From Sphingobacteriaceae bacterium UBA6709 (GTDB lineage Bacteria; Bacteroidota; Bacteroidia; Sphingobacteriales; Sphingobacteriaceae), in the NCBI GenBank assembly GCA_002454425.1, contig DKIV01000018.1, positions 1 through 12,331 on the forward strand: a DNA stretch of 12,331 nt, read 5' to 3'. Below, piece after piece: positions 1 through 6,409 of the stretch. Position 1 is the stretch's first letter; the number at the start of each line of letters is the position of its first letter. A program made the position numbers and the translations under genes. Below the pieces are notes generated by a model, which saw nothing but the letters and a program-made list of their open reading frames with translations, was not told where the DNA came from and made no database searches.

Positions 1-4
1 TGTT

Positions 5-180
5 ATGGGCAATAGTCGATGAGATGCCCATGAAATGCCCATGTAATGTCGATGAAATGTCGATCACCACTCGAGCGTCTCTCGAGTCTGTCTCGGGTCA
101 GTCTCGAACCAGGTGGGTAGCACGTGGGTACAAGCGGCGAACTAATGTGTGACCTGATCGGGGGTCGCCCGGGTCTTTTG
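5..180. repeat. degenerate 11-bp periodic array
   Basis: Cutting the sequence into 11-base units from position 16 puts the same short heads in register: TCGA at 16, 49, 60, 71, 82 and 104, TCGG at 93, CCCATG at 27 and 38, GGGTA at 115 and 126, CGGG at 159 and 170. Neighbouring units also share tails, for example TGAAATG/TGTAATG at units 27, 38 and 49, and GTC endings at units 82 and 93. No unit is exactly duplicated over its whole length, so this is a diverged or recombined array and not a simple satellite. It begins at the window edge and may extend upstream. The minus-strand open frame across it has no recognisable protein and a repetitive translation, so I read it as non-coding. Function unknown. 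Confidence 0.6.
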
Positions 181-184
181 AGGT

Positions 185-214
185 GACATAATGCGACATA
201 ATAAGACATCGTTA
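185..214. repeat. three 10-bp GACAT-headed units
   Basis: GACATAATGC, GACATAATAA and GACATCGTTA follow each other without gaps, a 10-base period directly after the 11-bp array. It may be the tail of that array with one base lost per unit. No function can be assigned. Confidence 0.5.
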
Positions 215-248
215 CATCCTGATTGTCAGCCCGGATACTGATACTGAG

Positions 249-534
249 AACAAAGGCTTTGTTACGAAGGATCGGATCGAGCGATGAAGAGTTAAGTAAC
301 TGAAGGATACAGCCTTGACTTGCGAAAAAGATTATTTCATCTTTGTTCTGTCAGCGCTGCGTACCGGTACCCATCGCAGCGGGTCTGACAACTCCGAAGC
401 CGCCGGGAGAGTTCAGGCGGCGCAAACTAAATTTCAACACAATGGCAGGAATTCAAGGCGGCGTGAAAGAAGTTTTCCCAGAGAAGATCGAAATAGTAAA
501 TCAGTGAACATCAACCGCATCGGGAGCGCGGTTG
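249..534. other. cluster of inverted repeats, possible structured RNA
   Basis: Five inverted repeats lie in about 290 bases: AACAAA/TTTGTT (249-263), AAAGAT/ATCTTT (327-344), a long hairpin at 349-390, GCCGCC/GGCGGC (399-421) and CAACCGC/GCGGTTG (512-534). The long hairpin pairs TGTCAG-CGCTGCG with CGCAGCG-CTGACA (13 bp), interrupted only by a 3-base bulge GGT at 382-384, with a 13-base loop. Open frames here are short, start at weak codons and resemble no family known to me. The density suggests a structured transcript or a decayed element. I see no tmRNA, RNase P or group II intron signature. The strand cannot be decided from the sequence. Confidence 0.35.
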
Positions 535-790
535 CAATGTTTCCCGGTTTAGGAAAGACCACGGGATGTAATGAACATCTTATGATTTTTTGAAAATGTT
601 TCGCTCGGGGGAGATCACGTACTTCTCTGTGTTACAATACGGCACCACGCATTGCAAACAAATTGCCCCAAATTTCTTTTTATCACTGTTACATTTCGTA
701 ACCTTTACTCGTAATATGAATAGATGCTCTCCTCAGAAATGGCTTGTCCACGCTGATATAAGAGGCATTTGATAGAAAACAACTAAAGTT
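535..790. other. intergenic leader upstream of the SIMPL gene
   Basis: About 250 bases with no supported gene. It contains a small inverted repeat GTTAC-ATTTC-GTAAC at 688-702. No TTG-N20-TAnnTTTG promoter fits in front of the SIMPL gene; the nearest string is GGCATTTG at 764-771, which lacks the TA of the -7 box. The sequence just before the start codon is A-rich and has no Shine-Dalgarno site. Confidence 0.4.
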
Positions 791-1492
791 ATGAAGAAAT
801 TATTTTCAATTTTATTGCTCACGCTTTTCGCATCAGCAACGTTCGCACAGAACATAGACCAAAGAAGAAAGATCGAAGTCAACGGAACAGCAGAACAGGA
901 AGTTACTCCCGATATCATTTATTTGTCGATATCATTAAAGGAATATTTTAAAGATAATAACACAAAGAACCGGGTTAATCTGGAAACGCTTGAGCAACAA
1001 CTCCTGAAAGGGCTCTCAACGTATGGAATTCCTAAAGAGAATCTGACTGTAGAAAATGTTTCTTCATACAGCGTAACACCATCAAAAAAGAAAAATCCGG
1101 AGTTCCTTGAATCAAAACAGTACCGATTAAAGGTGTCGAATGTAAACTATCTTAACCTGCTTTTGGATGAAATAGACAAAAAAGGAGTGCAGCAAACAGG
1201 AATAAGCAGCTATGATTACTCCAAGATAGAAGCACTGAAGAAAGATTTAAAGATAAAAGCTTTGCAGGCGGCAAAGGAAAAGGCTACATATCTGGCAAAC
1301 ACGTTGGGTGATCAGGTAGGCAAAGCGCTTGAAGTCCAGGAAATCAACAATGAGTATTTCCCGGCTCCTCCGGTATATCGCAGCACGATGATGATGGCCA
1401 AAGCGGCTGATATGACGCCAGAAGTGCAAGATATTGACTTTAAAAAAATCAAGCTGAACTACCAGATGCGTGTAGTGTTTGAATTAAAATAA
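791..1492 (+). CDS. SIMPL (DUF541) domain-containing secreted protein
   Basis: A 233-residue exported protein. Residues 1-19 form a signal peptide (MKK, hydrophobic run, ATFA then Q), so cleavage before Q20 is likely and the mature protein would be periplasmic. The rest is one SIMPL domain: an opening strand IEVNGTAEQEVTPDIIYLSISL (28-49), a helical stretch around 60-80, NLTVENVSSYSV, the helix LKIKALQAAKEKATYLANTLGDQVGKALEV (153-182), and a closing strand LNYQMRVVFELK at the C-terminus. Family members (E. coli YggE is the best known) form oligomers and are linked to envelope or oxidative stress, but no enzymatic activity is established. It stands alone, followed by a palindrome and a terminator, so it is probably monocistronic. 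The start is fixed by the signal peptide. The family call is secure; the physiological role is open. Confidence 0.88.
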   Translation: MKKLFSILLLTLFASATFAQNIDQRRKIEVNGTAEQEVTPDIIYLSISLKEYFKDNNTKNRVNLETLEQQLLKGLSTYGIPKENLTVENVSSYSVTPSKKKNPEFLESKQYRLKVSNVNYLNLLLDEIDKKGVQQTGISSYDYSKIEALKKDLKIKALQAAKEKATYLANTLGDQVGKALEVQEINNEYFPAPPVYRSTMMMAKAADMTPEVQDIDFKKIKLNYQMRVVFELK

Positions 1493-1543
1493 CTGAAACA
1501 GATATATCAAGAACGGTATTAGCCGTGCCTGAATATAAGTTTT

Positions 1544-1561
1544 GCAACATTTAAATGTTGC
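1544..1561. repeat. 18-bp perfect palindrome
   Basis: GCAACATTTAAATGTTGC is self-complementary over all 18 bases. It lies 52 bases after the SIMPL stop codon and 12 bases before the terminator hairpin. It could add a second 3'-end hairpin (GCAACA/TGTTGC) or be a protein-binding site. Confidence 0.55.
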
Positions 1562-1572
1562 TATTCATATTA

Positions 1573-1611
1573 AAAAGAGGGTGATCGCGAAGATGATTGC
1601 CCTCCTCTTTT
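1573..1611 (+). terminator. bidirectional intrinsic terminator
   Basis: AAAAGA pairs with TCTTTT and GGGTGATC pairs with GATTGCCC (two G-U pairs), separated by a TCC bulge on the 3' side, with loop GCGAAGAT. T-runs flank it on both strands (TCTTTT on plus, CTCTTTTTAAT on minus). It can therefore end the SIMPL transcript on the plus strand and the receiver-protein transcript arriving on the minus strand. Confidence 0.7.
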
Positions 1612-1740
1612 AGAAGTGAACGCTTCTTGTATCGTTCCTACCCTAGCCTAATTTCCAATCTATTCAGCAATGGAAACGATAAGTACGAAAGTCAGTCCAA
1701 TTGACAGGGCGTCAGAACCTGTTAAATCAATACTATGAGA

Positions 1741-2091
1741 TTAATATTTAGACAAGAGCTTTTCGAGATCCTCGAGATCGAAAGGTTTTGGTAGCCAGGT
1801 GTCAGCACCGGCCTCCGCGGCTAATCTCTCAAGATCGTTATTCGCGGAAAAATAGATTACAGGAATATGCTTGAACTCATCATGCGCTTTGATGGTTCTG
1901 GTAGCGATGACACCGCCAGAATCCGGAATCCAGTTGTCCATAATTATAAGATCCGGATTGTATTCAGATAATGTGTTGATAACGTCATTACAATTCGGTT
2001 GGCTACGCACGTCCCAACCTTTCTCAGTAAGCAGGTATGTGAGAATATCAAGAATATCTTGATCATCATCAAATACGAGAATCTTTTTCAT
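1741..2091 (-). CDS. single-domain response regulator (CheY-like receiver)
   Basis: A 116-residue stand-alone receiver domain with no output domain. The acidic pocket is D9-D10, the phospho-acceptor is D52 in LIIMDNW, the switch serine is S82 in YFSAN, and the conserved lysine is K102 in PKPF. Length matches a bare receiver fold (five beta/alpha repeats). It would accept a phosphate from a histidine kinase and signal by protein-protein contact, but no kinase gene is present here, so the partner is unknown. A small protein gene lies 81 bases upstream on the same strand and might be co-transcribed. The leader has no Shine-Dalgarno site. A near -7 box TACCTTG (2121-2115 on minus) lacks one T and has no -33 partner. 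Confidence 0.9.
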   Translation of the reverse strand: MKKILVFDDDQDILDILTYLLTEKGWDVRSQPNCNDVINTLSEYNPDLIIMDNWIPDSGGVIATRTIKAHDEFKHIPVIYFSANNDLERLAAEAGADTWLPKPFDLEDLEKLLSKY

Positions 2092-2172
2092 CGGCTATTA
2101 TCATAATACACATGCAAGGTATTAAATAAAAACAATAAAGCATAAAAAGAGGCTTAGGCACGCAAGATTGCT

Positions 2173-2406
2173 TTAAAAGATCATATATCTATTTGAAAGA
2201 GACTTGCCAATAGCCTCTACGAGCTCAGTCATCTGCGGTGAGCCGCCAGATTTCAGCTTCCAACCGCCACACTTCGGCTTGCAGAGCGTTATTGTGCGAC
2301 TAAAAAGAAGAATCTGAGATTCTATGCCATCTTCATGTTCCTGTAGTCTTATAACTTGAAAGTGAATAGAATCACCTGAAAAGTTAACGGTGAATGTCTG
2401 CCCCAT
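2173..2406 (-). CDS. small hypothetical protein
   Basis: A 77-residue open frame that I do not recognise by family. It reads like a genuine small protein: alternating beta-type segments (FTVNFSGDSIHFQVIRL, SQILLFSRTITLC), a GGWKLKSGG turn, and a C-terminal amphipathic helix (MTELVEAIGKSLSNRY). This layout resembles many short uncharacterised Bacteroidota proteins. It has no signal peptide or membrane segment, so it would be cytoplasmic. It sits between nagB and the receiver gene on the same strand. Competing frames here are less protein-like. It contains two cysteines (CKPKC) with no further ligand pattern. The existence of the gene is moderately supported; its function is unknown. Confidence 0.55.
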   Translation of the reverse strand: MGQTFTVNFSGDSIHFQVIRLQEHEDGIESQILLFSRTITLCKPKCGGWKLKSGGSPQMTELVEAIGKSLSNRYMIF

Positions 2407-2603
2407 AGCAATTACAAAAATGAAAGTGTATAAATCGTGCCAGTAAGAAGGACGAATCCAATCCCATTCTTTCTGGAATTCGTCGTGCTAAGACTAACAT
2501 AAAACATTGAAGAACGGAGCCCGCAAAAACACCTCTCCGATCCTCAACAACATGCCCGCCATGATCACTTCTTAAAGACTCATTAAAATACTCAAAAAAA
2601 GAA
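2407..2603. other. intergenic stretch without a supported gene
   Basis: About 200 bases between the small protein gene and the nagB terminator. I see no convincing open frame, repeat or clear TAnnTTTG promoter. The minus-strand string TATACACTTTC at about 2421-2431 is the nearest promoter-like sequence for the small gene, but it does not match the consensus. Confidence 0.3.
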
Positions 2604-2636
2604 CACCATCCTAAAACATTTTGTTTCGGGATGGTG
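2591..2636 (-). terminator. intrinsic terminator of nagB
   Basis: CACCATCC (2604-2611) pairs perfectly with GGATGGTG (2629-2636), and the inner AAACA/TGTTT adds five pairs around a TTT loop after a two-base mismatch. Read on the minus strand, the stem is followed by TTCTTTTTTTG, a classical T-tract. It lies about 60 bases after the nagB stop codon. Confidence 0.85.
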
Positions 2637-2697
2637 CAAATAGTGTGTTTAGCAGAATATAAGCTACCGCTAAATGAGGATATCGTAAAGCTAGCAG

Positions 2698-4617
2698 TTA
2701 GAATCTCCAACGAACGAAAGCCTCCATGGCTTCGTACTCGGCTAAGCCCAGCTGATCGTATGCCTGTGCGGTGTCGCGGTTTCTATCTTCAGCACGCACC
2801 CAGAACTCGCGCATATCGTCGCCGGGGAATACCGGAAGATCTTTCTGAGATTGGTGTTTAAAGATTGCCATGCGCTTCCTTTCCACCTCCTGAGGCGATA
2901 GCGGCACGGCCATTTCTATTTCATGAATAGCAAACTCATGCCACGCGCCACGATAAAGCCATAACCAACAGTCGGCTACCCACTCTTCCGTTTCCTTTAA
3001 GCGAAGCAAGGCTGCCAGGATAACATCGAAGCATACCTTGTGTGTACCGTGCGGATCAGCGAAATCACCCGCGGCAAATACCTGATGTGGTTTCACCTTA
3101 TTCAGGAGCTCCATAGTCTGGACAATATCATCCTCGAAATCAACATTCTTAGATACTTTTACCCGGTCATAGAAAGGCAGATCCTGAAAGTGAATATTTG
3201 CATCGGCGACTCCAGCGTAGCGAGCGCCGGCAATAGCCTCACCCTTTCTGATAAGCCCTTTAATACGACGGATTTCCTCGGTATCCGGCTGATTAGGTTT
3301 TTTGCCTTGCATGAAAACACGCATATCCTCATACTGCTTCTCCAAATCACCAGAATCCAGCCCTTGTGTTTTATTAAAATCAATAGCAAACTCCGTGAAT
3401 CGCAGAACTTCTTCGTCCCATACAGCAGTGTTTCCAGAGGTCTGATAAGCAACATGTACATCATGCCCCTGATCACAAAGGCGGATAAATGTACCACCCA
3501 TAGAAATCACATCGTCGTCAGGGTGCGGAGAGAAGATGATCGTTCGTTTCAGTGCCGGTTCAGCACGCTCCGGACGTTGAGAATCATCGGCTTTAGGCTT
3601 ACCACCGGGCCAGCCTGTGATGGTGTGTTGTACCTTGTTAAAAATATGAATATTGATATTATAAACAGGACCTCGCTCTGTTGCCAGCTGAGCCATGCCG
3701 TGATTATTATAATCATCTTCCGTAAGTTTCAGAATGGGCTTATCGAGGGTAGTTGCCAACCAGATAACCGCTTTCTTGATTAGCTGCTCATCCCAAAGAC
3801 AATCTTTTACTAACCAAGGAGTATCGTAACGTGTAAGTTCGCTTGCAGCGTCAGCATCAAGGACAAACTCGACATTATTTGATAACTGCAGGAAGGTCGC
3901 CGGAACATCCGAAGACATTTCGCCTTCAACTGCTTTCTTCACAATTTCGGCCTTTTTCTGATTCCAGGCCATCAAAATGATCTCGCGAGCCTTGAATATA
4001 GTACCAATACCCATGGTAATGGCTTTGGTCGGAACATTTTCCTTACCCCCGAAATCAAACGAGGCATCTCTTCTTGTTAAATCATCTAGTGTAACAAGCC
4101 GGGTTCCTGAGTTTGGCGCGGATCCAGGCTCATTAAAGCCGATATGTCCGGTACGTCCAATACCAAGAATCTGAAGATCCAATCCGCCGTAAGAGCTGAT
4201 CTTTCGTTCATATTCAAGACAATATGCCTGTATATCCTCCGGCGCAAGAGTTCCGTCAGGGATATTAATATTGTCAGGATCAATATCGATATGATTGAAT
4301 AAGTTATCGCGCATGAAGAACCAATAGCTTTGTATTGCATCGGGTTGCATTGGATAATATTCATCAAGATTAAATGTCACAACGTTCTTGAAGCTAAGAC
4401 CATCTTCACGATGCATTCTTACCAATTCCGCATAAACTTTAACAGGTGTTGCGCCTGTTGCTAATCCGAGAACAGCAGTTTCGCCTTTTGACTGTTTCTC
4501 CCTAATAAGTTCTGCTATTCGTTGAGCGACCGCAAGAGATGCTTTCTGCGGATCGGGAAACACGCTTACGGGAAGCTTCTCGTAACGCGTTTCTTCAAGT
4601 AGATTTAATCTTGGCAT
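2698..4617 (-). CDS. nagB: glucosamine-6-phosphate deaminase fused to a PIG-L/LmbE domain
   Basis: A 639-residue two-domain protein. Residues ~15-270 are the NagB fold, which converts glucosamine-6-phosphate to fructose-6-phosphate and ammonia: phosphate loop GLATGATP (51-58), TFNLDEY with catalytic D85, and GIGRTGHIGFNEPGS with H158 and E163. The position matching E. coli D141 is threonine (T156); it is Asn in Bacillus-type enzymes, so this site varies. After a linker (~335-357, GWPGGKPKADDSQRPERAEP) comes a PIG-L/LmbE de-N-acetylase-like domain with SPHPDDDV (H365, D367, D368) and DPHGTH (H523, H526) as likely zinc ligands. The usual HPDDE is HPDDD here. This fusion is known in Bacteroidota; the substrate of the second domain is not established. 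No nagA is adjacent. Expression is probably governed by the promoter and operator directly upstream and by the LacI-type gene beyond. Confidence 0.92.
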   Translation of the reverse strand: MPRLNLLEETRYEKLPVSVFPDPQKASLAVAQRIAELIREKQSKGETAVLGLATGATPVKVYAELVRMHREDGLSFKNVVTFNLDEYYPMQPDAIQSYWFFMRDNLFNHIDIDPDNINIPDGTLAPEDIQAYCLEYERKISSYGGLDLQILGIGRTGHIGFNEPGSAPNSGTRLVTLDDLTRRDASFDFGGKENVPTKAITMGIGTIFKAREIILMAWNQKKAEIVKKAVEGEMSSDVPATFLQLSNNVEFVLDADAASELTRYDTPWLVKDCLWDEQLIKKAVIWLATTLDKPILKLTEDDYNNHGMAQLATERGPVYNINIHIFNKVQHTITGWPGGKPKADDSQRPERAEPALKRTIIFSPHPDDDVISMGGTFIRLCDQGHDVHVAYQTSGNTAVWDEEVLRFTEFAIDFNKTQGLDSGDLEKQYEDMRVFMQGKKPNQPDTEEIRRIKGLIRKGEAIAGARYAGVADANIHFQDLPFYDRVKVSKNVDFEDDIVQTMELLNKVKPHQVFAAGDFADPHGTHKVCFDVILAALLRLKETEEWVADCWLWLYRGAWHEFAIHEIEMAVPLSPQEVERKRMAIFKHQSQKDLPVFPGDDMREFWVRAEDRNRDTAQAYDQLGLAEYEAMEAFVRWRF

Positions 4618-4669
4618 ATTTCTATTTTTTTTGACGGTGGGGCATAAGTACCCTAACTCTGAATTTACA

Positions 4670-4700
4670 CAAAGTTATAGCTATAAATCCACAAAAACAA
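4670..4700 (-). promoter_or_regulatory. nagB promoter
   Basis: On the minus strand TTG (4700-4698), exactly 20 bases, then TAACTTTG (4677-4670). This fits the Bacteroidota -33/-7 consensus TTG-N19/20-TAnnTTTG. Transcription would start around 4663-4667, giving a leader of roughly 50 bases that ends in an A-rich run (CAAAAAAAATAG) before the start codon. Confidence 0.75.
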
Positions 4701-4702
4701 TA

Positions 4703-4718
4703 GTGTTTGCGCACACAC
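4703..4718. promoter_or_regulatory. candidate LacI-family operator upstream of nagB
   Basis: GTGTTTGCGCACACAC is a 16-base palindrome with seven of eight pairs matched and a central CG, the usual build of LacI-family operators. It lies two bases upstream of the -33 TTG of the nagB promoter. A LacI-type regulator gene is next door. Which protein binds it, and whether it represses or activates from this position, is inference. Confidence 0.5.
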
Positions 4719-4985
4719 ATGATGTTTTAACATAAATTTAAACATAAGATACCTCTTCGACTTCAAGAATTGCGAGCTAGCTTCGACACTGGAAACACGA
4801 GATTTGCCGCCCTGAATGGCTTAGCAGCACTATTAGACCAGAAGGAGGGGAATAAAACGGATGTGGAACATTGAAGGAAACGCAAGCACACAGGCTCCCC
4901 AGAATTTTTCCAAGGCGCGAATAGCGGCACGAAACTATTGGACCATCATGATATTGATAAGGCGAAAGGTTGCTTTTAGCTATCC
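4719..4985. other. lacI-nagB intergenic remainder
   Basis: About 270 bases with no supported gene. A 56-codon plus-strand frame (4861-5031) has an AGGAGG 12 bases upstream, but it runs antisense into the regulator's 3' end and resembles nothing known. A second frame without a start codon (4731-4871, stop at 4872-4874) reads LQELRASFDTGNTRFAALNG and could be a relic of a lost gene. The AT-rich part 4721-4745 includes ATGTT-TT-AACAT. Confidence 0.3.
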
Positions 4986-5013
4986 TACCTCTCTAACCAT
5001 CGGCAGAGAGGTA
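4986..5013 (-). terminator. hairpin at the 3' end of the LacI-type gene
   Basis: TACCTCTCT (4986-4994) pairs perfectly with AGAGAGGTA (5005-5013), nine pairs around a 10-base loop, starting 8 bases after the stop codon. On the minus strand no T-run follows directly, so it may protect the 3' end or be a weak terminator. Confidence 0.5.
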
Positions 5014-5021
5014 AGTGCTCA

Positions 5022-6095
5022 TTATTTTTGAAATCCAGGCTCCAGATAGTAATCAAGATTTTCGCGGGTAATAAGATCAAGGGGTAAAATCCTGCGCGGC
5101 TTCACGGCCTTCTTGAACACCAGATGATTAGCTAACTGCAACACCCCACGGTAGCCTTGTCCTCGAGGATGTTGATTGATAACAAAGCTAATAAGACCAT
5201 TCCTTATGTACGATATATTCTTCGGCACCAGATCATATCCAATAATTTTGATGTCAGAAATCCCCTGCTGCTCGAAATAAGCGGCAATTTCATAAGCCTT
5301 AGAATTTGAGACATAAATAGCACGCAAGTCGGGATACGACGCCAGCGCATTATTTAACTGGCGCACAAACGCCAGATAGTCACGACGATGAAGCTCTACC
5401 CGTTTGATGACATACGGCTGTTCAAGTTGAAGATTATCGAAATAACTCATGAAGCCTTTTTCCTTTGAAACAAGGTGCATGGAGTTTTCTAAATCTTCAT
5501 CGATATGGGCAATTAAGATATGACAGGGATCAGGATTAGTAAAGTGAATCATCTTGGCTGCCAGTACACCGCTTTGATGATAATCCTGTCCTATATAACA
5601 TAGCGGTTTATTGCTTTCCATTTCGGTATTAAAGATTACAAAAGGGATCTTGAGCTTGCGCCATTGAGAGAAACAGGATTGCGTAGCCTTGGCGAACATA
5701 GGAGCAAGAATAATTCCGTCCGGATCATTAGCATTAGCGTTCTCTACCGCCTTGAGGAACGACTGTTCCGACTCAATATTAAAGAAATAAAAATCTACCT
5801 GTACATTATATTGTGCCAGTTCCTCAGCAGCCTTATCAATTCCTTTCTTAGGATCGAACCAGTAAACATCATAATTATAGTCGGGAATAATTGCGGCAAT
5901 ACGATATTCTTTCTTTGATCCCAGCGCCCGGGCCTCATAATTGGGCTCATAGTTTAGCTCCTGAATAATCTTAAGCACCCTGTCCTTAACATCTTCAGCT
6001 ACCCGCCCCCTATTATGCAACACCCTGTCAACGGTTCCCGTTGACACATTCGCCCGCTCGGCGATGTCCTTAATTCTGACTATTTTATTTTTCAT
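5022..6095 (-). CDS. LacI-family transcriptional regulator
   Basis: A 357-residue DNA-binding regulator. The N-terminal helix-turn-helix is VRIKDIAERANVSTGTVDRVLHNRGRV (6-32), followed by the hinge region LNYEPNYEARALGS (47-60). Residues ~65-350 form a periplasmic-binding-protein-like sensor domain (RIAAIIPDYNYDVYW, DPDGIILAPM, IGYDLVPKNI). The TVDRVL variant of the usual TVSRVL, and a sensor close to sugar-binding Peripla_BP_4 proteins, are common in Bacteroidota regulators of carbohydrate use. The ligand cannot be read from the sequence. Being directly upstream of nagB on the same strand, it probably controls amino-sugar catabolism. The ~400-base gap, 3' hairpin and separate nagB promoter argue against a simple operon. 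A possible -7 box TATTTTTG (6177-6170) lies about 75 bases upstream, without a matching -33. Confidence 0.9.
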   Translation of the reverse strand: MKNKIVRIKDIAERANVSTGTVDRVLHNRGRVAEDVKDRVLKIIQELNYEPNYEARALGSKKEYRIAAIIPDYNYDVYWFDPKKGIDKAAEELAQYNVQVDFYFFNIESEQSFLKAVENANANDPDGIILAPMFAKATQSCFSQWRKLKIPFVIFNTEMESNKPLCYIGQDYHQSGVLAAKMIHFTNPDPCHILIAHIDEDLENSMHLVSKEKGFMSYFDNLQLEQPYVIKRVELHRRDYLAFVRQLNNALASYPDLRAIYVSNSKAYEIAAYFEQQGISDIKIIGYDLVPKNISYIRNGLISFVINQHPRGQGYRGVLQLANHLVFKKAVKPRRILPLDLITRENLDYYLEPGFQK

Positions 6096-6396
6096 GAAAC
6101 TTTAAGTCTTCGGCCACGAAAGCGCATCGGCGACGGTTACAAGTAAGAACGCAAAGTCAGTTCGTATCGCAAAAATAGCACAACATCATTGCCAGGACTC
6201 CCACCGCCAGAATAACATTCCAGCTGAATAAGACTACAAACGTAACAACCAGTGAGCAGATTTAAAAACGATTATTAAGCAAAGCCTCTATTGGCAGGCC
6301 TGCGCCCGCTTCCTGAGTGCGCAAGCGTCAGATCTGGAGACTTAAACGTTGCGTGCCGACCCAAAGAATAACACACATAGGTCTCAGGCAATTGTT
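6096..6396. other. divergent intergenic region, LacI-type gene / beta-barrel gene
   Basis: About 300 bases without a supported gene. It holds a possible regulator -7 box (6170-6177, minus strand) and a 10-bp palindrome GCAGGCCTGC (6294-6303). The in-frame stretch from 6317 to the barrel gene's Met codon reads MRKRQIWRLKRCVPTQ and does not look like part of the protein. Confidence 0.4.
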
Positions 6397-6404
6397 TATC
6401 TTTG
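6397..6404 (+). promoter_or_regulatory. -7 box TATCTTTG of the beta-barrel gene
   Basis: TATCTTTG matches TAnnTTTG exactly and ends five bases before the ATG at 6410. No TTG occurs 19-21 bases upstream, so the -33 element is weak. If used, the transcript would start at or within a base or two of the start codon. Confidence 0.55.
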
Positions 6405-6409
6405 CAGGC

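Noticed and set aside
3..209. Minus-strand 68-residue frame across the first 200 bases
   Set aside because: It follows the 11-bp repeat units, has no family resemblance, and its composition reflects the repeats rather than a protein.
1..220. CRISPR array
   Set aside because: The units are 11 bases with no constant repeat of 24-40 bases, no spacers of fixed size, and no cas genes nearby.
319..507. Plus-strand frame reading CVPVPIAAGLTTPKPPGEF and, from ATG 442, MAGIQGGVKEVFPEKIEIVNQ
   Set aside because: It looks mildly protein-like but has no good start for the whole stretch, stops after 21 codons from the ATG and matches no family I know. It could be a gene relic.
315..593. Plus-strand 92-residue frame starting at TTG
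   Set aside because: It has a weak start codon and an Arg/Ser/Asn-rich sequence without fold-like pattern, and it runs through several strong hairpins.
3040..3783. Plus-strand 247-residue frame opposite nagB
   Set aside because: It is antisense to a clearly conserved enzyme, has no recognisable domain, and reflects codon bias of the true gene.
4861..5031. 56-residue plus-strand frame between nagB and the LacI-type gene, with AGGAGG upstream
   Set aside because: The Shine-Dalgarno-like site is 12 bases away and this lineage rarely relies on one. The frame overlaps the regulator's 3' hairpin and stop codon in antisense, and the sequence is not recognisable.
6317..6409. N-terminal extension of the beta-barrel gene from ATG 6317
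   Set aside because: It would place 31 basic residues ahead of a clean signal peptide, and a consensus -7 box lies inside it directly before the Met at 6410.
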